A stretch of 60,000 nt of DNA, from contig CM060733.1 of the NCBI GenBank assembly GCA_030704615.1, forward strand, positions 38,008,001 to 38,068,000, given 5' to 3'. Position numbers and translations under genes: made by a program. This DNA comes from Takakia lepidozioides (lineage: Eukaryota > Streptophyta > Takakiopsida > Takakiales > Takakiaceae). Shown here one piece after another: positions 1 through 12,289 of this stretch (the stretch's first letter is position 1; each line of letters opens with the position of its first letter). Under the pieces are notes generated by a model. The model saw nothing but the letters and a program-made list of their open reading frames with translations, had not been told where the DNA came from and searched no databases.

Positions 1-3000
1 AAAAGCGCACATTTACAGAGAAGACGAGAGACAGTCGGCAAGAATAGCAGCAGGGCAATGCAGGCTTGCGAGAGGGAAGACATGGCCACGCTCTCATCAA
101 GCTTCCATGTGAGAAGCCTTGGATAGAACGAAAGGAAACAGACACAAGCTTCGCATGGTGACTGGTGAGGCTACAGAGACAATTGAAGGAAAAGGAACAA
201 ACTCTGACATGGAGGCGGCTCCTCAAGAAGAATGCAAAGACACCACCGAGAGCGCAATCACAGCACTGCAATCATGTACAGAGCAAGAATGACAAGGACT
301 CCATTATTAGCACAAGCCAAAATAAAAAAGCTATGGCGGATTGCAGCAACGCAACGACAGGAAGCCACCTCTTCTGTCGACGACGACGACCAACCTTGTC
401 TCTAGTTGCTGCCTTCTTTCAGCGTTCCCGCGTTCTCATTCAGCCCGTCTTGTGCGCGTCACGTTCCCTAAAACCTTCCCCGGTAGTTCCCGAATGTTCC
501 CACAAAACCGTCCGTACATTGTTTTGTCGTGACCCAGATTCCCAAAGGCTTTCCCTCAACGTTCGCAACACGTTCCCCAATCGCCTCCTCTGGCAGTGAA
601 CCAAGGTTCCCAATGTGGGGTAACTAACTAACAGCATTTAGGAGGGCATTATTCTGTGTTAACGGGGACACCTACCCACTTGATTGGTGGAATGTCACAT
701 CCATTTAGCTATTAATGTTTGTCCGTTGTTGTTGCAATTTTTATACTTTCACTAAGTAATGTGAGGAAGGGGGAGGCGGAGAAAGCGGAAAATTACAAAG
801 ATTTCTTTCGGCTTTCGGTGGACAAGAGATCCAAAGAAAGTCAAGTTAGAGAGCCGTGCGATGGCCGACTACCTACCGAGCGCAGAAACAGACGTAGGAA
901 ATAACTGAGTCAGGATGTGATGTGACATGACCTGCCTGGCCGCACAAAAATGCATTCCAACAAAATGGAAACATGTACACAAACACTGGCTTGAGCAAGG
1001 GCGCGTGCAAAGCGAGAAAGTGAACAACAATCATGGCATACATGATACATTCCCCACTCAGGCATTGGGTGGCTCGGACGGATGGCGCAATATTTGAAAT
1101 CCGACGTGGAACACAGATCATGCCATTGTTGGTGCCTAAATACTCGAGAGAATGTGTTTTTGCTGGTTGGGGCATCCCACTGGCTTTGAAACCCCACTTC
1201 GGTCTAGGTATGCATCAAAGTTTCTGTTCATTTATGTGTACATGTTCCAGAAATTGGAGGGCCCGGAGGACTTGAAATTAAAAAATATCTATATTTTATT
1301 TATTTTTTGGGGAAAAGGTGGCCCTGACTTATAATACTATTCTCTTGGTGAATCCTTTTGAGTCAAGTTGGCAAGGCAAAGCCTCCCTCAAAAAACAAAA
1401 AAGGAAAACAGAGGCTGCTGCAACGAAGTTGAGCCGGGCCTTTCCCATATATAAATTAAAATGCTATTATACTATAACTGTTATTTGCTCTTTTGGCCTC
1501 GTAATCAAAACTAGTGTAGGAAGCGTAAATTAAAGTGTCTCTTCATCCCCAAAGAGGCCTGTTAACCCTTGAGATTGAAGAGGCCACCATCATCTTGCGG
1601 TGGAGTGAAATATCAAGCCATAGCTGTTGTGCGTTGCTGGCGACAATTAAATCAAATTTCATACATCTAACTTCTTCAATTGTTGTGTCTTTCGGAAATA
1701 GCATAGAGCATCATAGCATTACAATTGCCAATGTTGATACCATTGTGAGTAAAATTTGTTGCATTTTAACATGGATAACAAGGCGTGTGATACACAGAGG
1801 CCCTGCCATTGTTTTACTATATTGATAAGTAATGTAACATGTGCCCAACTGGGAACTAAAAACTTTCATGTTCCGGTTAAGGTCAATTTGGTCAACTTGG
1901 TGCGTAGTCCCTACACTGTCGGGCAGGGCCAATAAACAACCGGTGAAAGAGCTTGCCAGTGAGACACTTTCTAGGTCGTGCATGTATATGATAGGTATAT
2001 CAATTTCTCTTTCAAAACATTTGTAGGAGTAAGACAAACGCAGTTCATAAGCGTAAAGCTCATTCCCTTCTCCATCTCTTTTGCGGTCACATTGTCACGA
2101 ATAATCGCATACCCCCAATCCTTTGACAATTGAAGTCGGCCAATCTGGACGGACTGTTGAGATGAAGTGGTAATGTAAGTAGCGTCTGCATGCAGGCCCC
2201 GCATGACGAATGCATGGCCCTGCCTAACTTATCGCCCCACACGGGGATTGCATGCCACACAAAAGTGACAGCTGCCTGTAAGGCCATTGAGCGACTCTAA
2301 GTATACTTGGGAGCATCGTAACACCCATCGAGCATCCTACTCTTCCCACTATCTCTACTCATTTTCACTACTAAATTATCTCGAGTCCGATGGTGAAGGT
2401 TCCCCATGTAACTTAATCAGCTTCACGAGCCCTGCCAGCGACTTGAATTCCTGGGAAATTTCCAATCTCTAGATGGTAAAGATGTAAAACTGTACATCTT
2501 TATTTACAGGAAACATGAGGTATTTGAACATATATAGAAAAACCCCCAAAACCTGGGAAAGAACAAGCTGAACTAAACTATTCAAACTTTTCAGTCATCC
2601 CAGCCTACTGAGACCGGGATTCTACTCTGGAGGGAAGCAGGAAACAAAATTGCCTACATTAGTCACGCTTGACCTGAGTAGGAGAAAGAAACTTGGAGTT
2701 GTCCAACAAACTAAATTCTTATGAGCACTACAAGAACCAAATAGCTGGAGGTGAATTTGTAAGAGATGCTGTTGAATTTTAACTGTAATTTTTCGAGAGG
2801 GTGCTTGCAATGGAGCTATTCGTTCTCACACAACCAAAAGACTAAATCATGCGAACTGGTAACGACAAATCTAGAGAGTTAAGCACAGACTTGAGCTCTT
2901 CAGAGTTGCCCAGCCCCCAGTCCTAGTTACACCACATGACGAAATTATGCGAGTAGCATGTACACAGATTCAAGCTCCCAAACACCGGATCATTGCCAAA

Positions 3001-3484
3001 ATCTGTATGTAACTTCAGTGTGCAAAACAAGAATATTCACGTAGACTTCACAAGTAAGATCACAGACTGCGCATTGCTGTTTTTATTTGGAGGTACAAAC
3101 TAACCCCACACCGTCCAGGAAACGAATCCTCTGCTCAAAATACCACTAAGACTCCACTGAGTTTCAAATTTGGAAGTATCATGTAGTACGAACTACATAT
3201 AATATACGAACCATACTCATATGCACTGATGCCTGCCAGCATAAAGAACAAGTCCCCACTGCCGGTCTTCACAACAAGTCCTGTAAAGATTGAACCATCC
3301 AGACATGAAGCTCTCACCAGCAGCTGAATGACACACCGCAGGCGAGATTTTGCATCTGTTCATTGCACCATGTTGATCTCCACGTTTGATCCGGGCAATT
3401 AAGTCATAAAGTAAGAAAGCTCTATAGAGCATAGACGTAATCTGATGTCTAGAGATCCCAGCCGATTACCGAGATCAATTCCTT
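1..3484. other. No supported gene
   Basis: I see no open frame with family resemblance, no splice-linked exon series and no RNA gene here. Bases 360-620 are rich in repeated GTTCCC-like words on the plus strand, which gives a long but low-complexity open frame (165-599) that I do not call a gene. The rest is AT-rich intergenic-looking sequence. Confidence 0.5.
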
Positions 3485-3796
3485 TTACAGCCCACAGCAG
3501 CAAGGACCATGGCAAGGCCACGTACACGCCCAACATGCAACAAAGATCGCCGCAAATGTGTTGGCAACCCTGTGCCTCTTCTTTCTCTGAGGATCGTCAT
3601 TAGCATATCCGGGGCCATAGCCTTGTCCAAACTGGCCTTGTTGCGGGTAATTATACCCCTGGAAGCCTCCTTTGTTTACGTACTGCGGTTGTTGGACATA
3701 CTCAGACCCTCCTGCTCCAACCCCTCCGTCAACATTCGTATCAGCACCTTGTACTGGGTATCCCTCGGCGGCCATCTTTCCCTGTCTCTGAGTCAT
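3485..3796 (-). CDS. Small Gly/Tyr/Gln-rich protein with Cys-rich C-terminus (unidentified)
   Basis: The frame encodes about 103 residues from the ATG at 3796; an ATG at 3775 is an alternative start, and the frame stays open upstream without another ATG. The middle is a G/Y/Q-rich stretch with PQQGQFGQGYGPGY-like spacing. A basic patch (RKKRHR) follows, then a hydrophobic tail holding five cysteines that ends in PCCCGL. This layout, a Gly/Tyr/Gln-rich head followed by a short Cys-rich membrane-like tail, recalls plant CYSTM-type stress peptides, but the tail lacks their exact motif, so no function is assigned. The 5' end of the frame lies at the edge of a 128-bp tandem duplication. It would be divergent from the RGS gene at 5.4 kb. 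Introns cannot be excluded. Confidence 0.4.
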   Translation of the reverse strand: MTQRQGKMAAEGYPVQGADTNVDGGVGAGGSEYVQQPQYVNKGGFQGYNYPQQGQFGQGYGPGYANDDPQRKKRHRVANTFAAIFVACWACTWPCHGPCCCGL

Positions 3797-3812
3797 CCTC
3801 TCCTGCTCTCTC

Positions 3813-4068
3813 AGCAAAGATCCAAACGTGAAATCTTTACTTTGCGATGAATCTCCCTCTCCCCTCAACCGCAATTCCTGCTGCAAAATCCTATCTTTCC
3901 TCACAGCGTATCCCTCTCTGTGATGCAGACCTCCCCTCTGAGCAAAGATCCAGATGTGAATTCTGTACTTTGCGGTGAATCTACCTCTCTCCTCAACCGT
4001 GATGCCTGCTGCAAAATTCTATCTTTTGCAGCGTATCTCTCTCTGTGCAGACCTCCCCTATGAGCAGA
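3813..4068. repeat. Two-copy tandem repeat, about 128-bp unit
   Basis: The segment from about 3813 (AGCAAAGATCCA) is repeated from about 3941, with some 80-90 % identity by eye. Both copies carry the same order of short words: CTTTGCG, CCTCTC, CTCAACCG, CTGCTGCAAAAT, GCGTATC and GCAGACCTCCCCT. The copy boundary is at the 5' end of the small minus-strand frame, so that gene's leader or promoter may have been duplicated. Confidence 0.8.
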
Positions 4069-5427
4069 TCTATATCATGAAACCTTCACAAATCCTCTAA
4101 TTATATGCGCCCCTCCAGCCTACCAACCTCCGCGTGAATGATCCAGGAACACAGAGCGACCGACCTCCACAATCGTGCCAGATTACTCCAAGCAGATGAC
4201 ATGTAACAATCCACCTGTGTGGAGCATCCACGCCTCCGCAGCCAGGCCAACGCACACACCCAGAAGACGCAGCGAAGCTTCTCTCTCTCTCTCTCGGGCG
4301 GCGGGGTCTCGTCCAACCGACGATAACATCCGTCCCGACGAAATCGAATCCTCGTTCGTCCTTCTCGCCAGCGGGTTCCGGCACGCGTGAGAGATCTGGA
4401 CCGTCCAAATTAGCCGGAAGTGGGCCGGTGAACTAATCGCAGTTAGTGCGGCGGCAGCTTGATGACCGTTGACGACCACGTGTACTGGTCCGTACTCGCA
4501 TCTTCAGCAAAATTAACGACCCACAGATATTTGAATTAATTCGCCGTCGGCAGTCCTTAAAGCCCCCGAAAACAAATTCGAGTTGCACCATCCATTATTT
4601 GATTTTTTATTCTTATTTCTGTGAAGGCCTTTGTGCCGTCCATCTTTTCGGTCTTAACGGCGGAGATTCTCCGGGGTCCGTACGCTTGTATGGCGATAAT
4701 TAATTTAATCAGATAAGAATGTTTTTTTCGGGAAGCGCGGGCAGATGCCCAGAAAGGGAAACGGGCAGCAAAGCTCCTCCTTTTGACAAACGCGAGAAGA
4801 GACGAGCGAGTCAGCAGACAGCAGCAGCTTGACTGGACTGGACTGGACTTGAGAGAGATTCTGGAAGAGCTGCTGTTGGAATGGAGCTGTTGCGATCGCT
4901 GTTGCGATCGCTGTTGCACAGACACATTTGTTAAGCTTTGAGCTGACGCACGGGTTGCTTGCAGGGAACGAAGAGTTTGAGAGAGGGATTGGAAAGAGTT
5001 TTGTGTGTTGTGGTTGCTTCTAGGATGGTGCTGTGGGGGATGAAGATGGCGCATAAAATCATGGAGAGAGTGGAAAGAGTGGGGTCTTGTCAGATGGAGG
5101 GATATTGCTGAGCGGGATTTCTAACTCCAAGAATCCCGATCCCAGCTTAGCCCCAGCAGGATATGCCGTCAGCAGCGGGAGAAAGAGAAGACTGGAGTTT
5201 GAGAGAGCAAGGAAGCGGGGTGGGGAATGGAGAGGGGGAGATATCTGCCAGCAACATGTCAATGTCATGGTACAGATCTTCGAAATTGTGGCGCTGGAGC
5301 TGTCCAGGGAAAGTTGGTTAGTTGAGGTAGCGGAATCTCGCAAGACGTGGATGCTAAGGTCCCAATCCCATATGCAGGCGTCTTCTGAGCTCTTGTTGTT
5401 GAATTGAAGGATTCTCGTAGCCGGGAA
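4069..5427. other. Intergenic / 5' leader region between divergent genes
   Basis: No convincing protein is encoded. It contains a short (CT)n tract at about 4279-4295 and a tandem GTTGCGATCGCT word (two copies, about 4891-4914) carrying the palindrome GCGATCGC. The region should hold the promoter and 5' UTR of the RGS gene to the right and possibly the promoter of the small gene to the left. I could not identify a TATA element with confidence. Confidence 0.4.
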
Positions 5428-8400
5428 ATGGCAGGGTTGATTCTTCTTTCCCCTGCATCGCCTCCGTCTTCCTCTCCGAGCTTTTGTTATTCGGGAGGGG
5501 GATGCATCAGCGATTATATTGCAGTCGCTCTCACTGCTGCGGTCGCATTCATGTCAGTCCCTCTCCCAGCCCAGTGTGTGTGCGAGCTAGTGTATAACGC
5601 GTTGGTAGAATTGGTCCTTTTATACATGGGGCAGAGCTTTTAGTTTCCTCCTCAGATTCTCACCTGATCATGAGGGGTCTTATCCTGGGGATTTCGCAAG
5701 CACGGCGAGGCACCTGAGCAATGGAAAAACTGTCGGACGCTGCATTTCCTCATGATCGTTCTTCTGATTTCACAGAGTGGTGTTTTTCGGTGATGTTGTA
5801 CCATTTTCAAATGCAGTGTATTCGACAGCTCTTTGACCCTCCAGCCCGTTACAAACCGAGCTGTAGTGGGTAATTGTGCCCTTGTCAATGACAGTAAGGT
5901 CTAAAAGGAATACCAATCGTTTCGATTGTCTCTCTGACAACAAGACTGGGAATTAAGTCAGAATGCTTAATCCAGTGATACAACACTTCAACATTTGGTA
6001 GACTACCAGTGTGGCTAACTGACCTGGTTCAACTAAAATCACCAGGCCTGTTATCCTCTAACTCAAAAGTCGGGTGTGGTTCCTTTCGATCTTTCAAAGG
6101 TCCCCGGTTATGTCCTATTCTAATGAAAACAAGGTCGCATTTGTTTGCGGAAGTCTCCATCAGTAGTGCCCAACACTTGGGGGGACGTCAACTGCTGGCC
6201 GCACATCAGTCAATCAATCGTGACTTGCCCTGGCTTTGTTGAAAGTCCTACGACCTGTGGGTGAAGGCACTTAAACAAGAGTGAGGAGGCTGTGAGAGAA
6301 AGTAGGAGAGACTGACTGCCATGTAATGTGGATACATGCCTCTGTGCATCGCTTGAACCGGGAGAGTGAACGAAATAAGCTTTCTGACATCCACAACAAA
6401 CCCAAAGAAAGCTGGGGTGGGACAACAGGGTGGAACAAATTAGAGAGAGACTCTTGTGATGTCCACAAATTGCTGTGTTGCAGGATAATTGCAGGCACAA
6501 TCCTTTTGATAACAAAAAGTGGAGTGCCAGAGATCAAAGCGAAGCAGATTGAGCTGTTGGTGACTCAGTCAATTGGCAGCCTCGTGTGGCTGACTTCTCT
6601 TTTGGCATGTCTACCAAACCATGCTTCACTCTTCCATGTTCTCCAATTTGTTTGGATCCCTCCTTCAGCTAGTTTGATACCCACTCTTTGACTGCTGGCC
6701 TGTACAGTTTGATACCTCCACTCATACAGTGGTGGTGCCCCAGGATTTGTAATCGCAATGTCATCCTTGCAGGTGCTACATTAGTCAAGGTGATCATCGG
6801 TGCGAAACCTACCTCTGTTGCATTGACGAATAGGGAGCAAAGTAGTGAAGAGAAACTGCATATGGGGAAGTGATGGATGGAGAACTGGCTGTACGCAGAT
6901 GACCAGGAATATATTGAAGCTTCCGCAGAGGAAATCTTTCTGGGACTCATGCAACCTTTGGCAAAGTGAGCCTCTTTATATCTCTGGATGTCATTAAGGC
7001 TCATTCTAATTTCTTCCTGTTTTTCTCTATCAGGCAGCTAACTTGCATGAGGCCTTAACACTTTGGGCAAGGCTTGCAGTCTACACTGCTATAAAGTCCT
7101 TTCTGTGGAAGTCCCTTCCTCCCTTTCCTCTCAACTTTGTATCGTATCTTTGTATGCTACTCAGAATTATGTTGATGGTTGCAAATAGCTAAAGGGATGG
7201 TACGAATGGGATGTTGGTGGCTGTGGAGGAGCTATTGCAGTTCAGTATAGGCATCCTCATCACACACAGTCTCTCTTCTGTTTCCATTTATATCTCTCTT
7301 CCCCCAGTTGGACACGAGTTTATAATTTTGTCAAATAGCTGGCTGATATTGTTTGTGCCTTTCTGATGTGAAGTATGGTTGGAAGGCCCATTTGGGTTTG
7401 GGTTGTTGATGAGCTGTTATATAGCTCGGGCATTCAGGCTCTATCACGTGTTTGTGGGGTAACTCTTCCTTCATGACTACACATTTCTGGCATAGATTTG
7501 TTATTTGTGGTCACTAAAATGATTAGACGCACAATCTAATAGCTGGTATGAATTGCATTCATTCATTGAGGGACACTCTCAGAGCTCAGAATCTTGTAGG
7601 TTGAAGAAAACATGAACAGATAGAAGTCAGGTTTCTGGTCACATGGATGACAAGTTAAGTGAAGTCCCACTTCCCTCTCTTTACCCCCTATCTGGCTCTT
7701 GCCACCCGCCTCTGAGAATCAGACAATGATCGCCTTCTCTCTTTGCATGTGAACAGTGCTGTACCTGGCAGGGTGATGGGTAAGGGGAAGAAAAGGGAGA
7801 GCATAACAGTCATGTTGTAATAGCTTCTATTGTGTTCCTGATTACAGGAGGCGGTTACCCCCCATTCGCTCTGTTCGACTCGTGCCTTTCCTTCTCATGC
7901 CATGGATTATCGTAGCTGCAAGTAAGTTGTGTATCAATCATTATGTGTGAACAATGACTTAAAATGTCCTGCATGAGTTAGGTGGATCAAGCCTGTGTGT
8001 GACAAATTTGACCTGTTAAACTCAGATCCAAGCTGGGCTCCATTGTATCTTCTGTCACAATATCACTCCATCCCCTTCTGAAAAATGACCTTGTTGTAAC
8101 TGGGACAGTCTTACAGGGGCTGAAACCGTTTGCGACGGCAAATGAATGCAAAGCTCCACTGTACATATGGGTAGTGATTGGTTCCATGCATATTCTCTAT
8201 TCCCTGTCACTCATTGTGCACACCTGGCTGATTCGGAACATCCGATTCGAGTTCAACGAGTTCATTGAGCTTCTGACGGGTGTGAGCATTGGCCTCATTT
8301 TTCTTGGTAATCTTCCACTCAACTGTTAAATGTGGTAGACAGATGAGGCCTTGTTATGAGTGTTGTTTCAACGGAGACATGTCCCTGCTCCTTAATCACA

Positions 8401-11108
8401 CTGTGTTGCCGTTTAAGAGTCATTATTGTGGAGATGATCCTATTTACATTTAAACGAAGGTGGCAAACTTTCCATGCTGCTGTGTTAAGATACCTGGTCA
8501 CATGTCCTACCTATTAATTTTCCTTGTAACTTGGAGCATCGGAGATGCAAGCTCATCTATTGTGGTTGAGAGTATTTCCGGAGTTCCATCTTAAATGTGT
8601 GATCTAATTTCGCTTTTGGAGGGGGATGATAGCTATATGGAGCATAATTTATATTGTCAAGCACGTCGAGAGTAAAACTCATGTAACAATGGAAGTCGTC
8701 GCACGGTTTTCGCTTGTCATTTTGGTTAGTCTCTGGAAACCTACTTCTCTACTACGTGTTGATATTGTCAGAAGTTCGATGAAGCTGAAACCACTGTCAA
8801 GCCAAGATGCTGTTATGTGGGAGACATAACTCGAATGAATAGATGAGAGACGAGACGTAAACATAGGTCAAATTGACAACTCAAGGAAAAAGCCTTATTT
8901 TTAACCCTGCTGTAATGTAGTGGTCTCTAACTTTTGAACTCTTCCCGCATTCAAGTTTCCTTTTGTGCAGTCCTCCATTCTCATCTGTGGAACTCAGCTA
9001 TCTGCTCCGCAAATACAAATGACCTGTACAATTAGTGAGTGGAGAGATGATTTGAAGTTGTGGTTTGGCTTCTGGGATTGGACAGGCAGATGTGGTTGCG
9101 ATGTGCTTCTTTTGGGTACCTGTTGCGCGGCCTCTATGGGCTTACACAACTCGAGAACGAGTTCTTAGGGGGGGCGTCTTTGATCTAGACAATGACTATA
9201 GCATGGGTCAAGCTCTTGGAGTTCCAAAGAGTGGCCTGCTGGCGCCCCCTGCCATGCGATTCAGCTTTGATGAGCCACTTGAGAGCTTACTTCAACATAA
9301 GCGATTTCGCCTCTCGTTTCTTGCATTTGCTGAAAGGTTTGGTCATCTATTTTTGTTAAGAACAGTAATGAATTTGTACAGTCGTCCATACATGAGCATG
9401 CTGGAAGGGCAAGAAGGTTTCAATTATGTGGAAGATGTACTCACTGTAGCGTTTCAGCCGTAGACTCTTCCAATCTGGGTACCCAATTGTTCTTAGTTAA
9501 GAGTAAGACAAGTGACTATGCCCATGTTTGTTATGCCTTTGAGCATTGGGGGTCGACTTTGTGGACTCATTCCACCCAATCTCTGTTCAGTCGAATGGCA
9601 GGAGAAACAGTCCATTTTTATGATGAAGTGCGGGAGCTGAACAAGCTGCCAGCTAGCAACCCAGACAGGCGGGTATACATGGCGGATCATATCATAAATA
9701 GATACATCATGTTTGGTATGTTCTCCCTTCAATGACATTGAGTTTCTATTTGCTCAATTTGACCCTGTCATCAGCTGATGTGCACTTTGGTGGATTTGTT
9801 GGGTTCATCTTCATGCCTTCACTTCACTTTCTACCATTTTGGGGGCCAATTAGTGGAGGATGTGCTATTTCTACAGGATCGCCTTGTGAAATAAACATCT
9901 CTTACCCAATGAGGTCAGCAATTCTCAATACCAAGGACTTGGCCAGCCAGAATTTGTTCAAGCAAGCAGCAGATGAGGCAGTCAACATGATGCAGATGGT
10001 GGGTAGACAGACCATTTGTGCCCTGGGGTTTTCTTAATCTATGAGGAAATAGTAGTTTTCAGTCCACGTCTCTAGCCTTAGTGCTGTGTAGTGAAGGGAC
10101 AAATGTTCACACTTGTGGATGCTTGCATATGATTAGTAGATGCTGATGAGACCAACCCCATCTTAGCCATTGTGAAGAAGAGTGACTCACACCGTGGTAG
10201 ACCTCCAGATTTCGTATTGTACCTGTCAATTTACCTTAAGGCTAGGGAGACTTAAGAATGAACTGTGGCTGCAATTTGCAGAATCTGTTGAAGGAGTATT
10301 GGCAGTCATCATATTTCTTAAAGCTGAAGGAAGAGATCGATGCGGAGGCTGAATACAGCGCTCAGCTAGAACGAATGAGCATACGGGACATCCCTCTTCG
10401 ACAAATCAAGGGTTCTCCTTATGACTTTGTGGGGTCTGACGACCCGTTTGACCAGACTCAACCCAATAGCCTACCCCCTAGTGGCCCCCTTCACTATAAA
10501 GTCGCTGAAGCTGGTGTACCCAGGGGAAATTCTTCTTTGGCTAGTTATGGGAATGTTCCCCCATGGGAGGTCGAAGTGGACAATCTATATACACCCCTCC
10601 CGCTCTCACCACCGCCAGCCAACCAGCTTCAAAAGGTAGTCCCTCACTCTTCAGACACCTCGCTTCTGTGTGTATGATTCCTATTTGTGAAGGATTTGCC
10701 AACTTGTTCAAGTTATCACCCTACTAAATCGTAGGGCCCCGCAGTGCTTTTGAAAATCTTGTCTTCCTCAGGAAATAAGTCGTGGGTCAGGTTCTTTCTT
10801 CTAATGCTGCATCCATTGTAAGTTTTATTTCCTAATCCTAAGGTCTATCTGTTTCATATTCTTGTCAGGCCACACTCTCTGCTGCAGAAGTAGAATTGGA
10901 TTCCTGCCAATCTGATGGACCTTCACAGAACCTGCAAACAGCTGCCATCAACGGGAGTGGTCAACCTCATGTATCTCTTTGTCAGCCATCTGCAACTACT
11001 GATCCCCTAGATCGAGAGCAGAGGAGTAACAGCAAATCTGCTGCCATCACAGATAATCTGAACCCCTTCCACACAATGGCCATCTCCAAGGAATCACATA
11101 TACCATGA
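5428..11108 (+). CDS. RGS1: Seven-transmembrane regulator of G-protein signalling (RGS1-like)
   Basis: Plant RGS1 speeds GTP hydrolysis by the G-alpha subunit and sits in the plasma membrane. Exon 1 starts at ATG 5428; [12 protein letters not shown] matches the known extracellular start before membrane helix 1, but its end is uncertain. Exons with agreeing phases are 7374-7458 ([14 protein letters not shown]), 7848-7921 (RRLPP), 8109-8306 (two helices), about 9058-9336 (last helix, linker with [12 protein letters not shown], start of the RGS box), 9591-9715 ([22 protein letters not shown]), 9877-9998, 10282-10635 ([14 protein letters not shown]) and 10869-11108, which ends in TGA. The tail keeps a GSDDPF motif also present near the C-terminus of Arabidopsis RGS1. 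I could not place the exons for helices 2-3 or for part of helices 5-6. A weak candidate lies near 7067-7185. The RGS half looks intact. Confidence 0.88.
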
Positions 11109-12289
11109 GTGAAGTTCCACTGTTCCGAACATCGCACTTACATTATTGGGCTGAGATACAGGCTCTTTGATATCAGATATTCGGATTTTTGCCTGGGAGT
11201 TCCAACTCTGGCGGCGAGTGTAAATTAGGTTGCATGCTGTGTTTAGTTCATGAGAGGGATTAATTATTTTGATACTACATTGATTTCTAGAGTCTTTATG
11301 CCTCGACAATGTTTTGTCCTCTCGCATGCTAACTTCGAAAATACCAGGCAGTCAGCCTGCCAAACGCCAACATCCCACCTAGAGCATGAGCATGTTGCTT
11401 GTGTTTTGTGTAATATGTGAAGCATCAAATGAGCTCCACAACAGCCACTTTTGTTTCATCTTTGCCTCCCAAGGTCTGCTTCAACATCAATAGCAGTGGT
11501 TGCTTGGCTGGTTTGGCTGGCTGGCTCATTCACTGGATTCATTGGCTTTCACCAATAATTTGATTTTCTTGAGCATAGCTTGCTTCATGGTCATCCTCAA
11601 AGGCCTCAAGTTCTTCCAGCGTTTCTTAACATTAATGCTAGATATTGTCCAGCAGTGATGTACACAAGTCTGTCCTTCGCAGGGCAATTCCATCTTATGT
11701 ATATGACAAGAACCAGAATCGCCCAGGTCGAAACAGAAGCACTGAGCAATCTAACATTAATTGTTGTAAAATCTCTTAAGAACCCAGCAAAACCATTTAT
11801 GTTTGAGTCTGTCCTGCAGACTGAAGGTCGCAGACACAAAATAGCATCTTTGTGGATTTGTTGAGGACAAACAGCTTGGTCACGAACACCTACATCATAG
11901 GATGTTGTGTTGTTGCCCACACCCGCTGCTTGTTTACTGTGTGCCACCAATAGGCCCGTGATCTCCAGCCCGTGAATTTGTGCGTGGGGTGTCCTCGCGT
12001 CTTCTGAAGATGCATGCAGAGTGGTAGGCTGCATAAATGTGCTGGACATTGAACTGACCTAGTATAACCTTACCTGTTTTTTAGTTCATGTTCTTGTTTG
12101 ATGCAGCGGCAGGCAACAATGCACTATCTTACAATCAGGTGGATTTTTTTTCCTGAATGTAAACAGCCACCAACAGTGGCAAGTTAGTATCACAGATGCG
12201 ATCTGTTCCATGCTATTCCCATGGAACAAGATGAAGCTGTGAGTTACAAGTTCCAAACAAAGGGTTAGGCCTCATTCATTGGCCACTCC
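11109..12289. other. 3' flank of RGS gene, no gene seen
   Basis: This stretch probably holds the RGS 3' UTR. A 147-residue minus-strand open frame (11606-12049) has no recognisable domain or compositional signal, and I leave it out. A short GGCTGGTTTGGCTGGCTGGCT stutter lies at about 11508-11526. Confidence 0.4.

Noticed and set aside
165-599. 144-codon open frame at the left edge
   Set aside because: Built on low-complexity GTTCCC words, no domain, no splice partners, and an overlapping open frame on the other strand.
11606-12049. 147-codon minus-strand frame downstream of RGS1
   Set aside because: No recognisable motif and lies in the presumed RGS 3' UTR; composition is like its surroundings.
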